From contig CM114271.1 of NCBI GenBank assembly GCA_050084515.1, forward strand, positions 14,136,001 through 14,200,000: a DNA stretch of 64,000 bases, given 5' to 3'. The notes under the pieces are model-generated. The model was not told where the DNA came from and ran no database searches. It saw only the letters and a program-made list of their open reading frames with translations. A program made the position numbers and the translations under genes. Shown here in pieces: positions 21,288 to 31,020 of this stretch (the first letter of the stretch is position 1; every line of letters begins with the position of its first letter). The stretch is from Blasia pusilla. Lineage: Eukaryota > Marchantiophyta > Marchantiopsida > Blasiales.

Positions 21288-22229
21288 GTGAGGATCTCTC
21301 CAGTATGGGATTCATGTGTAGTGCAGCCCAGGTTGAGGCAGATGCAGTGGAGACTCGTGGTGCTGCGAGAGGCACCGAGCCAATCGAGAGGTGGAGTTGA
21401 GATTGACCCACCAGAGGGGACCGATGGGCGGCAGGCCAGGGTTCCACAGTCGTTCACATTGTCGGAGGCACTACACACACCATCGATGGTGCCTAGACGA
21501 CCAGCGGTGCCTATAGTTCAGGCACCTACGTCGACGTCACGAGGAGTTGGAGTGACAACTCCTATGCCGGCTCGAGTGGAGTCAGTGTTGACCATAGTGT
21601 TGGAGGTGGCCACTAGAGTGAGTCAGACTCCGCTATTTTCCGCCATAGAGTTGGCGACGTTGGGAGTTGGACTAGCTGAGGTGTTCTGGTTGGCCGCCAT
21701 GTTGTGTGAGTGTGGAGAGATGAGTGCTTCTTGTTCAGAGGTAGTTGAGGAGGTGGTGGACTTGCCCTCAGAGCCGGTGCTGGGGACGTTCCCCACAGAG
21801 TCATGGCATGCGGCGGCGGCGAAGTTGGTAGATATGCCAGCTTGACCGGCCATAGAGCGAGCAGGGGTGACACCTGGAGTAGTGTTACTGGATAACCGAG
21901 GTGGAGTATTTCGCTTGTTTAGTCCAACGGAGACGGTATACCACCCCCAGCGCGTCCTACTTGATTCAGGAGCGCAACCCTTGACGTTAGGGAAGGCGGC
22001 GTGTTTAGCGTTGGGGTTACGGAAGGCCGACATTGAGCCTTGTCCCTTCCAGATACAGACCTCGATTGGGGGCGTATCACCCACTCAGTATATGACTCAA
22101 CAAGAGATTGTTGTCAGAGTCCAGCCAGAGCATGCGACAAATAGTGCTATGGTGCGCATACGTGCGATTACGACACCACCGAGTCGCATGCGGCGTGTTG
22201 GTGGGGAGAGTCTGATGTTATATTCCTAG
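21288..22229 (+). pseudogene. Ty3 element 2 linker and aspartic protease
   Basis: 21288-21845 encodes a linker conserved in all three elements (TPLFSAIEL, LAAMLCECGE, DLPSEPVLGT). The protease is in the ORF 21867-22229: VVLLDNRGGVF, then RVLLDSGAQPLTLGKAACLALGL, where DSGA is the retropepsin active site. The second conserved region, FQIQTSIGG, follows. A stop at 21843-21845 separates linker and protease. The protease would process Gag and Pol. Downstream, about 450 bp (22230-22678) has no clear domain before the methyltransferase. Confidence 0.85.
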
Positions 22230-22678
22230 ATTCATCCTTGACTTCTAGGAGGAGACCGTTGCTTATCGGCCAAGATGGCGGTCGGTGTGCCGGATGAGTC
22301 GATTACGGTCGCGATTTGCGGGACGAGGTGGTCGATCACGAGGCGAGTCTGTGACCACGTAGGCAGCTTTCACAGGTAATGTTAGCTGACCAGGAGAGTT
22401 GTTGGAGGGGAACCCACATGTGGAGGATGTCCCAGCAGCGGATAGTCCCACGGAGAGACAGGCCATGGCGGGTGTCTCTTCCCATGTTGGCGAGGCCTCT
22501 TCACCATTGTGGGGTACGACTCGGGAGCTATAGAGGAGTGTCGACGACCTCGTGAGGCAATCGTGGAGTCATGTTTTTATCCCAGAGCAGCGAGAGTCAC
22601 GTGGCGCTCGGGCTCTTGGAGTGGAGACGATGACCCCACTAGATACCACACCTGTTGTGTGGTAGTGCCCAGAGGAGG

Positions 22679-23640
22679 GTGTTAGATCTCTCCGGAGGGA
22701 TTAGCACCGGATTGGCTGCACTATTGCCGGTGGGCATACGGGTGCATCAGTACCTTTATGTGGAGAGAGATGAGACCGCACGGCGAATATCATTACGTCA
22801 CGTGGCGAGATTGGTCTAGAGGTATCCTGAGTTGTTGCCGGTATCTGCAGTACGGGGATATCAGCATACGCTACCCGCCGATATCTCTTTGGTGGGGGTG
22901 CAGGATCTGGATAGAGTTGGCACCATTCATTTGGTGATTGCTGGATGGCCATGTTAGGGTCATTCATCAGCTGACTGAGGATTTGGATTGCAGGATCCGA
23001 GGTTAGGGATGTTTTGGGAGATGCTGCGAGTATTACGACACTTGAAGGAGAGCCAGATATGTTCTCCAACGTACATTTTGGAGAACGTGCCATTGTTAGG
23101 AGACACTCGTGCACGTGTGATGACGAGTGTACATCAGGTGAGGTCCAGGTTGGGACCTGCAATGTTGTTAGATGCAGCGAGAGTTGGGTCACGTGCCTAT
23201 CGTCCACGACTGTGGTGGGAACGAACCTGATACCATCAGAGGTACTGAGTCGAGCATACGGTGGAGTCCAAAGAGCACCACATCTCACCGTGGATGCTAT
23301 TTTGGGCTCAGAGCATCGATCTCAGGTGGTGACACGGGATGATAGACCACCGTTGGCCATGGCCAATAGGGTGGGGGAGTTGAGGGCAGCCTTACCTATG
23401 TTGGTGAGCTTCCCAACATCCCATGCCTTTCGTCAAGGAGGGCTAGGCATGATTTGGGATGAGGTGACCGGAGCATTGGAGGAACCTACAGCAGATGAGC
23501 GCGAGCGCGCCATGGGGTTCACTATGGTACTACGGCGGTGCCGAGGGGATGACCGAGGCATCACGGAGACAGTGTTGGGGCGGCGATGGACCTCAACTGT
23601 CTCACATGGATAGTCACCTAGGTATGGCTGAGCGGCATAC
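22679..23640 (+). pseudogene. Ty3 element 2 C5-DNA methyltransferase domain (DNMT3-like motif order)
   Basis: One frame from 22679 to about 23230 carries motif I (VLDLSGGISTGLAAL), motif II (YLYVERDETARR), motif IV (LVIAGWPC, catalytic Cys codon 22952-22954), motif VI (YILENVPLLGD) and motif VIII (ARVGSRAYRPRLWW). The target-recognition and C-terminal part runs on to EEPTADERERAMGF (about 23490) and a motif X-like AMDLNCLTWI near 23586-23615. Three in-frame stops (22817 TAG, 22955 TAG, 22976 TGA) interrupt it; CAG or CGA with a C-to-T change explains each. The motif order and the LDAARVGSRAYRPRLWW block fit DNMT3 better than DNMT1 or CMT. The role would be de novo cytosine methylation. The domain lies between protease and RT. 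Confidence 0.9.
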
Positions 23641-24099
23641 GGATGCAAGTGTCATCCATGCCGTCACGCCCACGAAGTTGGACCATTGCCTCTGAGTGAG
23701 TGCAGACACGCATTGGTGGGGCGAGACGAGGAGAGATAGGCACCCATGGACTTCTGGGACGTCGTTCGAGCGAGAGAGTGCGAAGGCGGCTAGAGTAGCA
23801 CATGTTCATTTTTCGGATATGGAGCATGGTGTAGGAGGGAGGGGAGTGGAGTGGTCATTTATGAGGTGGCTAGGGTTGCTACATAGCAACCAAAGCCGGA
23901 GGTTGCGTCCTCTCCGAGTGAGGTCACGATGGAGACTTGGGAGCCTGTGATAGGTCTCAAGTTGATAGGAGGAGAGCGACGGCGAGTTCATAGTTTTTAC
24001 GAGAGGGCATGTCGGTTGTTTTGCCTTGATATGAGAGACTTGGATCGTTGAAGGGTCCCGGATACGGATTGAGTTGGCTAGTGATACGCCGATCTTTCG

Positions 24100-25640
24100 T
24101 CGACCCTCTGGTATTCTGATATGGAGCGAGCCTTGATTGAGCGGGAGTCGGGACTTGTTGGAGGCGGGACTTATGGAGTTATCACATGGGGAGTATGCAT
24201 CGCCCACAGTCATGCCGGCAAAGAAGGATATGTATGGCAATTGGACGGATAGGCGGATGTGTGGTGATTACCGTCCTATCAACCGACAGACGAGGTCAGA
24301 TCGGTATGCCATGCCTACTCCTGAGGAGATCTTTGATGCGGTAGGGCATGCAAAGATCTTCAGTACTTTAGATCTCCATGTTGGCTATCATCAGCTTCCT
24401 ATCAGGTTGGAGGACAGGGAGAAGACAGCATTTTGGGGGATAGATTGGTTCGGGAGAGATTACTTGTATCAGTGGCGGTTCTTACCATTTGGGTTGGAGA
24501 ACGCGCCTGCAGAGTTTCAGAGAGTGATAGATAGGATTCTGGCTGGCTTGGATTTTGTACGATGTTACATAGATGATATTCTTATCTTCAGTTCCACGGT
24601 TGAGGAGCATGAGCGACACTTGGAGGAGGTACCTTGAAATTGGTGGTTGGTGGGATATTTATGTTACCATCAAAAAACGTTTTCTTGATCTTGAAAATTA
24701 CCTCCTTGTTTGACATGTGGCAATTGGACAGATAAAAATGTTTTCTATCTTACGGACATCAAGAAAATGTCTCCCCCTTTTGCGCCATTTTGTGTGTAAC
24801 ATGATTAATCTCTTCACTCTGCGCATGGCACGGGTATGGTAAGTGGGAGGTGTTTCGGCAATTGCAGTTACATGGACTGAAGTTACATCCAGGCAAGTGC
24901 AGATTCTTTCAGGAGCAGATTGAGTACTTGGGACACACCATATACCCGAGTGGGTTAGGCGCTCAGCAGACAAAGGTAGAGGCTATTGCATAGATTCCAC
25001 GCCCTACAGATGTGAGTCGAGTCCGAGCATTTCTTGGACTGGCAAACTTCTATCGACGGTATGTCAAGGGTTTTAGTGCGATCGCAAAGTCTTTGACCTT
25101 GTTGACGAGACTTGATCAGTTTTGGTTGTGGGGAGATGATCAAGAGCGAGCATTTCAGGAGCTCAAGGACAAGTTGACGACCTCACCCATTTTACAGAGA
25201 CCGGTTAGAGGTCGCCCATTCCACTTACATACGGATTTGAGCATGTTGGGTCTAGGAGCAGTGCTTACTCAGAGGGATGACGAGGAGAGGGAGTTCGTTG
25301 TGGCTTACGCGAGCCGATCGAACAACATTGCAGAGGCAAAGTACAGCTCCTACGAGGGAGAGTGCTTGGCTGCAGTGTGGGCCGTGGGGCGTGGCACATT
25401 TGAGGTGCTATTTATTCGGCAACCCTTTCACACTTATCACTGATCATCAGCCGTTGAGGTGGTTGATGGAGTCCGACAAGCTTACGGGAAAGCTTGCCAG
25501 GTGGGCTCTATTACTACAGGAGTATGAGTTTGAGGTGGTTCATAGGCCAGGTCGGCTGAACCAGGATGCGGATGGGTTGAGTCGTAACCCATGTCTGAGT
25601 AGAGAGACGACACAGGAGCTCAATGGCACGGAGAGAGTGA
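24100..25640 (+). pseudogene. Ty3 element 2 reverse transcriptase and RNase H
   Basis: The ORF 24137-24637 holds RT blocks: GEYASPTVMPAKKD, RRMCGDYRPINRQT, FSTLDLHVGYHQLPI (catalytic Asp), FLPFGLENAPAEFQRVIDRI and CYIDDILIFS (YIDD catalytic pair). After a 221-bp insertion (24629-24849) the thumb region continues (LHPGKC, YLGHTIYP). RNase H follows: FLGLANFYRRYVKGFS, LHTDLSMLGLGAVLTQRDD, SYEGECLAAVWA, then in the next frame TDHQPLRWLM and VVHRPGRLNQDADGLSR. A TAG at 24990 and a frameshift near 25400 break the frame. The key acidic residues of both active sites are visible. Confidence 0.93.
24629..24851. other. 221-bp insertion in RT with GT..AG borders
   Basis: Element 1 reads GAGGAGGTGTTT here without interruption (9130-9137). 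Element 2 has GGAGGT duplicated (24625-24630 and 24846-24851) around a 221-bp insert. Removing 24629-24849, which begins GT and ends AG, restores the same sequence as element 1. The insert contains an internal inverted repeat (GTTTTCTTGAT and ATCAAGAAAAT). It could be a small non-autonomous transposon or an introner-like element. Confidence 0.75.
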
Positions 25641-25949
25641 TGAGGAGATGGTGCCCGGTTGGCATGCATCTGCCTATCTTTGTTGGTTGACTATGGCGGA
25701 GTCACCCACGGTGATGACTCGGTGGTGGGATTGGATGATGAGTCTTTGGATCCGAAGGTTAGTGAGGAGGCGGCAGGTGGTCGTGATATCCATGACGACG
25801 TGGAGGTTGTGGAGTTCTTTTGACCTTGGCGTCATTGCGAGAGTACAAAGTGAGTGCTAGGGAGCGGATCGGATCCTCTGAGAGCCAAGAGGTTTAGGTG
25901 GGAGGGGACTCACATTTTGCGGGTATGGGGAGATGGTAGGATACGAGTG

Positions 25950-27000
25950 GTACCTCATCCTTCCCAGCGAGGGCGTGTAGTGCGACATGCCCATGAGGAG
26001 TTGGGACATTTCAAGTAAAGCGTTTACGACTTACTCGATTCAGTATTGGTGGCGCGGCATGCATCCGATCAGCGATTTGTGGCGGATGTATGGTATGTGA
26101 CAGAGAGTGCGAGCATCCTTCAATGCTCCCACTCTCAGATTACATCCTTTTCCGATTATGGGTTTAGGTTATCGGTGGAGTTTAGACTTTGCGGGACCTT
26201 TGCCATTGTGATGCGTCATCATAGGTGCGTGTTGGTCATGGTGGAGCATTTCTCCAAGTGGATAGAGTTGGTGGCACTACCAGACAAGGCGAGCGAGGGA
26301 ACAGCTTATGCGTTTCTAGATCGTGTGCTTAGTCATTTTGGTGCACCGGCGGAGGTGTTGACTGACCAGGGTACCGAGTTCAGGGGAGAGTTTCAGGCCT
26401 TATGTGATCAGGCACTGATAGATCATCGCACCATGTCCAGAGATCATCCTGAGGCGGATGGGTTGGCGGAGAGAGTGGTACAGACGGTGAAGAGAGGATT
26501 GCGCAAGTATGGCTTGCAGCGGGGACAGTTGAGGGAGTGGGACCTACAGTTGCCATGGTTGGCTATGGGTTATCGCTTTAGTCGGCAGGCATCCTTGGCA
26601 TCATTTTCACCGTAATTTTTGCTCTTTGGGAGAGAGCTAGATTTACCTGCAGCCATTCGACGTTACATGGCGGAGGTGTTAGATCTTGATGATCCAGATG
26701 TGTGGGTACAAGCATGTTCTCAGAGGGTAGAAGTTTTTCGTAGAGTTATGCCTATGGCCTTTGAGAACTTAGCTATTGCCAAAGATAGAGATACATTGAG
26801 GTCGCGACCATTCGTGGAGGAGGTTATCGTCCGAGGATTAGGAGGTTTCATCCTGGAGATTACGTGTATTTACAAAGCAGCGGCACCCATGACGCTAGAT
26901 TTCATCAGGCAGGCGCACGGTCCCCCACGTGTGCGCGAGGTATTACCGACCGGAGTCCTCATGTTGGAGGGATGGGATGGTATGGTTTGGAAGGATCATG
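25950..27000 (+). pseudogene. Ty3 element 2 integrase
   Basis: The N-terminal HHCC finger has histidines in RHAHEELGHF (25983-26012) and a CMVC pair near 26078-26090, across stops and frame changes. The DDE core holds the first Asp in WSLDFAGPLP (about 26180-26205, shifted frame), the second in LTDQGTEFRGEF (26358-26393) and the Glu in EADGLAERVVQTVKRGL (about 26450-26500). A stop at 26613-26615 is followed by the C-terminal part from 26619 (LFGRELDLPAAIRR). This region joins the cDNA to chromosomal DNA and would act at the unusual ends of this family. Confidence 0.9.
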
Positions 27001-27251
27001 TGCGCAATTGTGCGCTATGTCATCTTCCGAACGTAGATGGGATGGTGGATCCGAGCTTGGCAGTGGTACCTACAGGCTTGAGGTGTATGTTGTGCGGATC
27101 TGCGAGGGGTGCAGCCACCATGTTGGTATGTGATGGTTGTTCTCGAGGGTGGCATATGTCATGTCTGACCCCCCTCTTGATGTGGTTCCCACCGGATGAT
27201 GGATGTGTCCGAGATGTGTATAGGGTAGTAGGTCATGTCAGAGAGATGTGA
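26619..27251 (+). CDS. Integrase C-terminus with PHD finger (Ty3 element 2)
   Basis: A 210-codon open frame. It begins in the integrase tail (LDLDDPDVWV, FRRVMPMAFENLAIA), passes the block WKDHVRNCALCHLPNVDG, and enters a PHD finger at about 27085: CMLC, x11, CDGC, x4, H, x2, C. The last Cys pair (CPRC after WM) is read one base out of frame (near 27205-27220), so the finger as translated loses its last two zinc ligands. Element 1 has the complete finger. The two copies are closely similar here, so the finger belonged to the family's ancestor. Histone-tail reading is the known function of PHD fingers; its use in targeting is inference. Confidence 0.85.
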   Translation: MLFGRELDLPAAIRRYMAEVLDLDDPDVWVQACSQRVEVFRRVMPMAFENLAIAKDRDTLRSRPFVEEVIVRGLGGFILEITCIYKAAAPMTLDFIRQAHGPPRVREVLPTGVLMLEGWDGMVWKDHVRNCALCHLPNVDGMVDPSLAVVPTGLRCMLCGSARGAATMLVCDGCSRGWHMSCLTPLLMWFPPDDGCVRDVYRVVGHVREM

Positions 27252-27289
27252 TATTTTCTATCTAGAGTTGGGTGGATCCAACTGCCAGC

Positions 27290-27299
27290 TAGGGGGGCG
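27290..27299 (+). promoter_or_regulatory. Polypurine tract of Ty3 element 2
   Basis: TAGGGGGGCG-like tract directly before block A. The same AGCTAGGGGGGCG occurs before A in element 1 (11134-11146) and element 3 (about 49487-49499), always after a conserved CTATCTGGAGTTRG-like stretch. It marks where plus-strand synthesis would start. Confidence 0.8.
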
Positions 27300-27300
27300 T

Positions 27301-27432
27301 TTGTGTGATCTCCATGTATATGTATGAGTTGATTTTTGTACATGTGTGGATCGACCCGTGTGTGGGGAAGATCGGTGTTGTGTGGTGTAGATGTGACCAG
27401 CGATGTATGTTGTGTAGCGATATGTATGCGCA
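27301..27432 (+). repeat. Ty3 element 2 block A
   Basis: 132 bp from TTGTGTGATCTCC to TATGCGCA, repeated as 27922-28053 with no difference that I can see by eye. It follows the polypurine tract, and block B starts 8 bases after it. Confidence 0.92.
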
Positions 27433-27444
27433 TGACAGCTGTCA
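27433..27444. other. Perfect palindrome at the A/B junction of element 2
   Basis: TGACAGCTGTCA is its own reverse complement. Its right half is the start of block B (TGTCA), the same bases that form the left end of the element. The left half and the central GC lie between A and B. Element 1 has an unrelated spacer at this place. Confidence 0.85.
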
Positions 27445-28058
27445 CATCTGAGTAGCCGATAGGTCGAGATCTATCGTGGATAGGGCGTAGGAGCCAGCGG
27501 ACTATCTTGAGTGTAACTTTGTCCCACGGTGTCGGATGAGGTTGAGGATAGGTCCATTATGTCAGGAACGTCGTTTCTGACAACTTTCATGTTGAGGTCT
27601 TTTACAGTCAGGTGACTTGTTGACCAGGTCACCCGCCCCTGGTAACCTGTGCGCACAGGTTACCAAGGGAAGGGCTATTTTTAGGGGAAGAGCCTTTTGT
27701 GCTCTTCCCAACCCTATATAAGAGAGGAAGATGGCTTTCATAAGCCATCTTTCTCATGTTGGGCCGTTGGAGCACCTCCCTTGTATGTGTGTGAGCTAGG
27801 ACTAGGGTGCTAGCATCCGGATTCCTTGATAGCATAGGCTGGACGAGGCTCAATATGCCGATGTAGATTGAGGAGTGGAGTTTTAGGCCGGGTGTGCCGT
27901 TTTTACTACTCTTTATTTTTGTTGTGTGATCTCCATGTATATGTATGAGTTGATTTTTGTACATGTGTGGATCGACCCGTGTGTGGGGAAGATCGGTGTT
28001 GTGTGGTGTAGATGTGACCAGCGATGTATGTTGTGTAGCGATATGTATGCGCACAACA
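27440..28058 (+). repeat. Ty3 element 2 right block B followed by A'
   Basis: B (27440-27920) is joined to A' (27922-28058), which ends GCGCACAACA directly before AACC. Taken alone, B+A' begins TG and ends CA like an LTR of 619 bp, but the left end of the element has only B. Confidence 0.93.
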
Positions 28059-28254
28059 AACCCCCTAAAATACATCCCACATTGTAAGTGTCATTATGCA
28101 AACATTTGAAATCAGAAACAAGTACAAGTTTAGTATATAAGCTTCTGGGAATTCCTAAATTGATAGAGTAGATACCAAAAGAAGAACCTATCAATTTGAA
28201 GCTATATTTTTACAATTGAAAGTTAAAGCTCGTTCTAAGGGCTTACCGAAAAAC

Positions 28255-28375
28255 CGTCTATGCCTGATCGGTCGTTGTTGTTCAAAGTCTGAACATGTGA
28301 CCGAGATTTTGTCATTTGCTCGGCCTTAAATTTCCCTGATTCTGACATCCAATAGTCGACCATTCGTTCCCACTA
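28255..28375 (-). pseudogene. Exon of a Ptta/En/Spm-like transposon gene (minus strand)
   Basis: On the minus strand CTCCTATAG precedes TGGGAACGAATGG and GTAAGC follows the exon, so both splice borders look good. The exon encodes WERMVDYWMSESGKFKAEQ and ends with NNNDRSGIDGFS. The pattern W..MVDYW.SE....KAEQ.K.R resembles the plant Ptta/En/Spm transposase_24 domain. It is upstream of the minus-strand exons at 16648-18164. Ty3 element 2 sits in the next exon. Confidence 0.55.
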
Positions 28376-28379
28376 TAGG

Positions 28380-30500
28380 AGAAAGAAAGAGAGAGAGGAT
28401 TGAAGAATCTTTGAGTTTTCAAGAAAGAGTTGCACTGAGATGGTCAAGACAGAAGTTTGAAGCTTCCCCGATAACGTAAAATTTCAGGAGGATATACTTC
28501 CAAGTGTTTCGCATTCTATGCGGCTCATGAACTCAGTGGTCAATGCTTATCCCTCAAGGCGACAGTGGAAATAATGTAGCTCACATTCAAAGACCGATTG
28601 CCTAATGGAGTGATTCGTGATGATGCTGATCTGAATGGAGAGTACAAGTAGAAGTGACTGAATCCGTAAAAGTGAAATTGACCTAAACTCCGCGAGCTTA
28701 GAAATAGCAAACATGAAAAACGTATCAAGTAACTAGTCTTTCAGGCGAACGGGAGGGAAAACTTGCAAGAATGTAAGCAAATAAATGTGACCAGCACCAG
28801 TGAACCCACTGCTCACACTAAATAATTATCTTGGCCTAGACAAGTACTCACATACAAAGCGTATTTCCTATTGTTGTCCCCCAGAAATCTGAGTTAGACG
28901 GACTAATTGTGATTTGACGAGCGGCAAACAATCAATGCCAACTGATTTCTGGCCTTAACGTGAACCTATTCCTCACCAAATAACACAGCTAAGAAAGAAA
29001 TATTCAAGTCACAGTTGGAGTGTTGCATACTCGAGGATGCCCGAGAGGATTAAGAAAATGATACTCTTATTCTATACTTGGATTTTTCTGGGGCTTGATA
29101 ACTTTTGATTCGTCGTCCATAAAAAGAACCGTGCTCATGGAATATATCATCCAAAAACACTTTTTTGAGAATGCCCACCAATGGAGATAGTCCATTTCAT
29201 GCTTTCCTCCACAGAACCGCCCCTCATTTCTTTCCATTCTGTGCTTCTCATCTTCAAACGCGCGCGAATAAAGGCTTGTACAGGTCTTCCGGGCAACTGC
29301 AAGAATAGAATCTAATCAGCTTATCCTAGTTGGATGAAGAATTCGGTGCATTTTGTACACAGGGCGAAGAAGCTCCGTATTAGGGCCCATGATTTGACGA
29401 CATCTCTGAAATTAAACACATCATAATCATACGTCGTCGATTGCTTAAGCGCCATGAGACGGTGGAAGTTACTTGGTTTTAAGATAAAAGCTATCTACCC
29501 ATTGTGGAAAAGGTCCGTGCTGGAAAAAGCTCACTTTGATGCTCATAATCAGTTCAATCCTTACAAATCGGTTTAGTTTGATTAGTTGGAGTCGAGTGGG
29601 CCAGTTCGTTGATCAACTTTTGTCACTAGGTCTTGGAAACCTACGTATCTCAACGTGGAAATCTAGTTTCATCGTGAATAGTGATATACAATCTGCAAAC
29701 CACTTCAATAGTTTAGGGGAAGACCAACTTAGTCATTCACAGATATATTCAAGCTCACAGCGCGGCGGTCAGCTGGGATTTTGCAAGGTGATGGACTATC
29801 GTGATATCTGGAACTCTAGATACTCGTTAACAAGCTGACCAGAAGCGTAGGTTTGGGGATCCAGAGCTTCTACTAACAGGAATGTTTGCACAATTCAACT
29901 ACGTGAGACTCATTCGGAAAACTGAACAGATATCTAATGATAGTACCTAAGCGACATCATCTAGATCTTTGCGTGGAAGATCAACGAGTCCGTCACGACT
30001 ATCAAGTTATAGACAGATTTCATCTCCACCTTTAAGGTCAGATTTTTGATAGATCCTGACTGGTTTTGTTACGACCACATGACTAATCAGCTTTCCCGAA
30101 ATGTAAGTTTGGGGATCAAAAAAAGAACCCCACGATGCAATTAGTGTCGATCATCCACTTACACAAAAATCTTGTGATCTTCTAGAAGTCCATATGCTAA
30201 AAACACTATTGGGAAAAAGACTCTCGGTACCATATTGACACTAGAGAATCCCTTGCCCAACGCGACGCAGCCCTCTAGGGACCGATATCGTAGAATCTTG
30301 CCCCTATAATCACCTAGCATTTTCATGTAGCATCTCAACTCGCGCGCAAGAAGTAACTCAACTCTGAGAGCGCACATTGAAAGAGTCCGCAATTGACCTC
30401 CAAGTTGGTGGAGCATCTACAAGAAATGTAGTCGCATGTGATTGCGCATATCATGTAGGAAATGGGCAAAAACATGGTTATGGTGCGTCCGGAAGGGTCC
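28380..30500. other. About 2.1 kb with no gene that I can support
   Basis: Only short chance ORFs occur (for example 29536-29838). A minus-strand transposon-gene 5' region may lie in 28400-28700, where the sequence after a GA-rich run resembles intron and exon alternation, but no motif was recognised. Confidence 0.35.
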
Positions 30501-30539
30501 TATGTTCGTGGGTGTTGGGTTAAAATACTAGAGCGGCAG

Positions 30540-30885
30540 CGTCCGAGGACTTGGTAGAGAGACAGAGAGAGAGAGATTGTGTCCAGACCGATTTGGAGCT
30601 CGACCTATGGAGCGGCTTCCAAAATTTTCAATGTCAGTTTCATAACAGCCCAATTCAAATTGCACCTCACATGTGCGCGAGTCTTCCTCTCCCGCGCGCT
30701 TTTGCCTCTCTTCGCGCTCTTGCTCAACCTCGATGCTCTTGCCTCTCTTCGCGTTCTTGCCCAACGTCGACGCTCTTGCCTCTCTTCGACGTCTCTTAGA
30801 TCGTTCACACTCTCTCTCTCTCTCTCTCCCGCTTTAGTGCATCTCCAGCTCCTTGAGATCCCTCTCGTGTCCATGCATCAAAACC
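30540..30885. repeat. Microsatellite and short tandem repeat cluster
   Basis: A GAGAGA run at 30560-30575, a CTCTCTCT run at 30810-30830, and between them about three imperfect copies of a unit of roughly 38 bp (GCTCTTGCCTCTCTTCGCG, then TTCTTGCCCAACGTCGAC) at 30700-30800. Confidence 0.7.
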
Positions 30886-31020
30886 CTAACAAAAGAAATA
30901 AGAAAATAAAATACAAGAAAAAGAGAGCACTTGAACAAGATAACAGCGTAGGTCTTCAACCCAGTACCTCGCTTGCGGCCATGGAGACCCGGAATCAAAA
31001 CTGAATTGGGGCGCTTGCAA

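Larger units (their letters stand above)
18165..28058 (+). mobile_element. Ty3 element 2: methyltransferase- and PHD-bearing retrotransposon with split terminal repeats
   Basis: The element is 9894 bp, starts TGTCACATCTG, ends GCGCACAACA and is flanked by AACC (18161-18164 and 28059-28062). Block B is at 18165-18641 and 27440-27920, and block A at 27301-27432 and 27922-28058. The left end has B only and the right end A-B-A'. It is the best preserved copy: Gag is one long ORF, the protease keeps DSGA, RT keeps YIDD and the integrase keeps all three acidic residues. Several in-frame stops and frameshifts remain, plus a 221-bp insertion in RT. It is inserted in the minus-strand CACTA gene. Confidence 0.95.

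Noticed and set aside
22679-23640. The methyltransferase as a host gene interrupted by the retrotransposon
   Set aside because: It is collinear with pol, lies between the same neighbours in elements 1 and 2, and starts in element 3 as well.
18165-28058. Classification as a true DIRS/PAT (tyrosine recombinase) element
   Set aside because: The repeat layout fits, but the pol has an HHCC finger and a D,D,E integrase of Ty3 type, 4-bp target duplications are present, and no tyrosine recombinase motif was seen.
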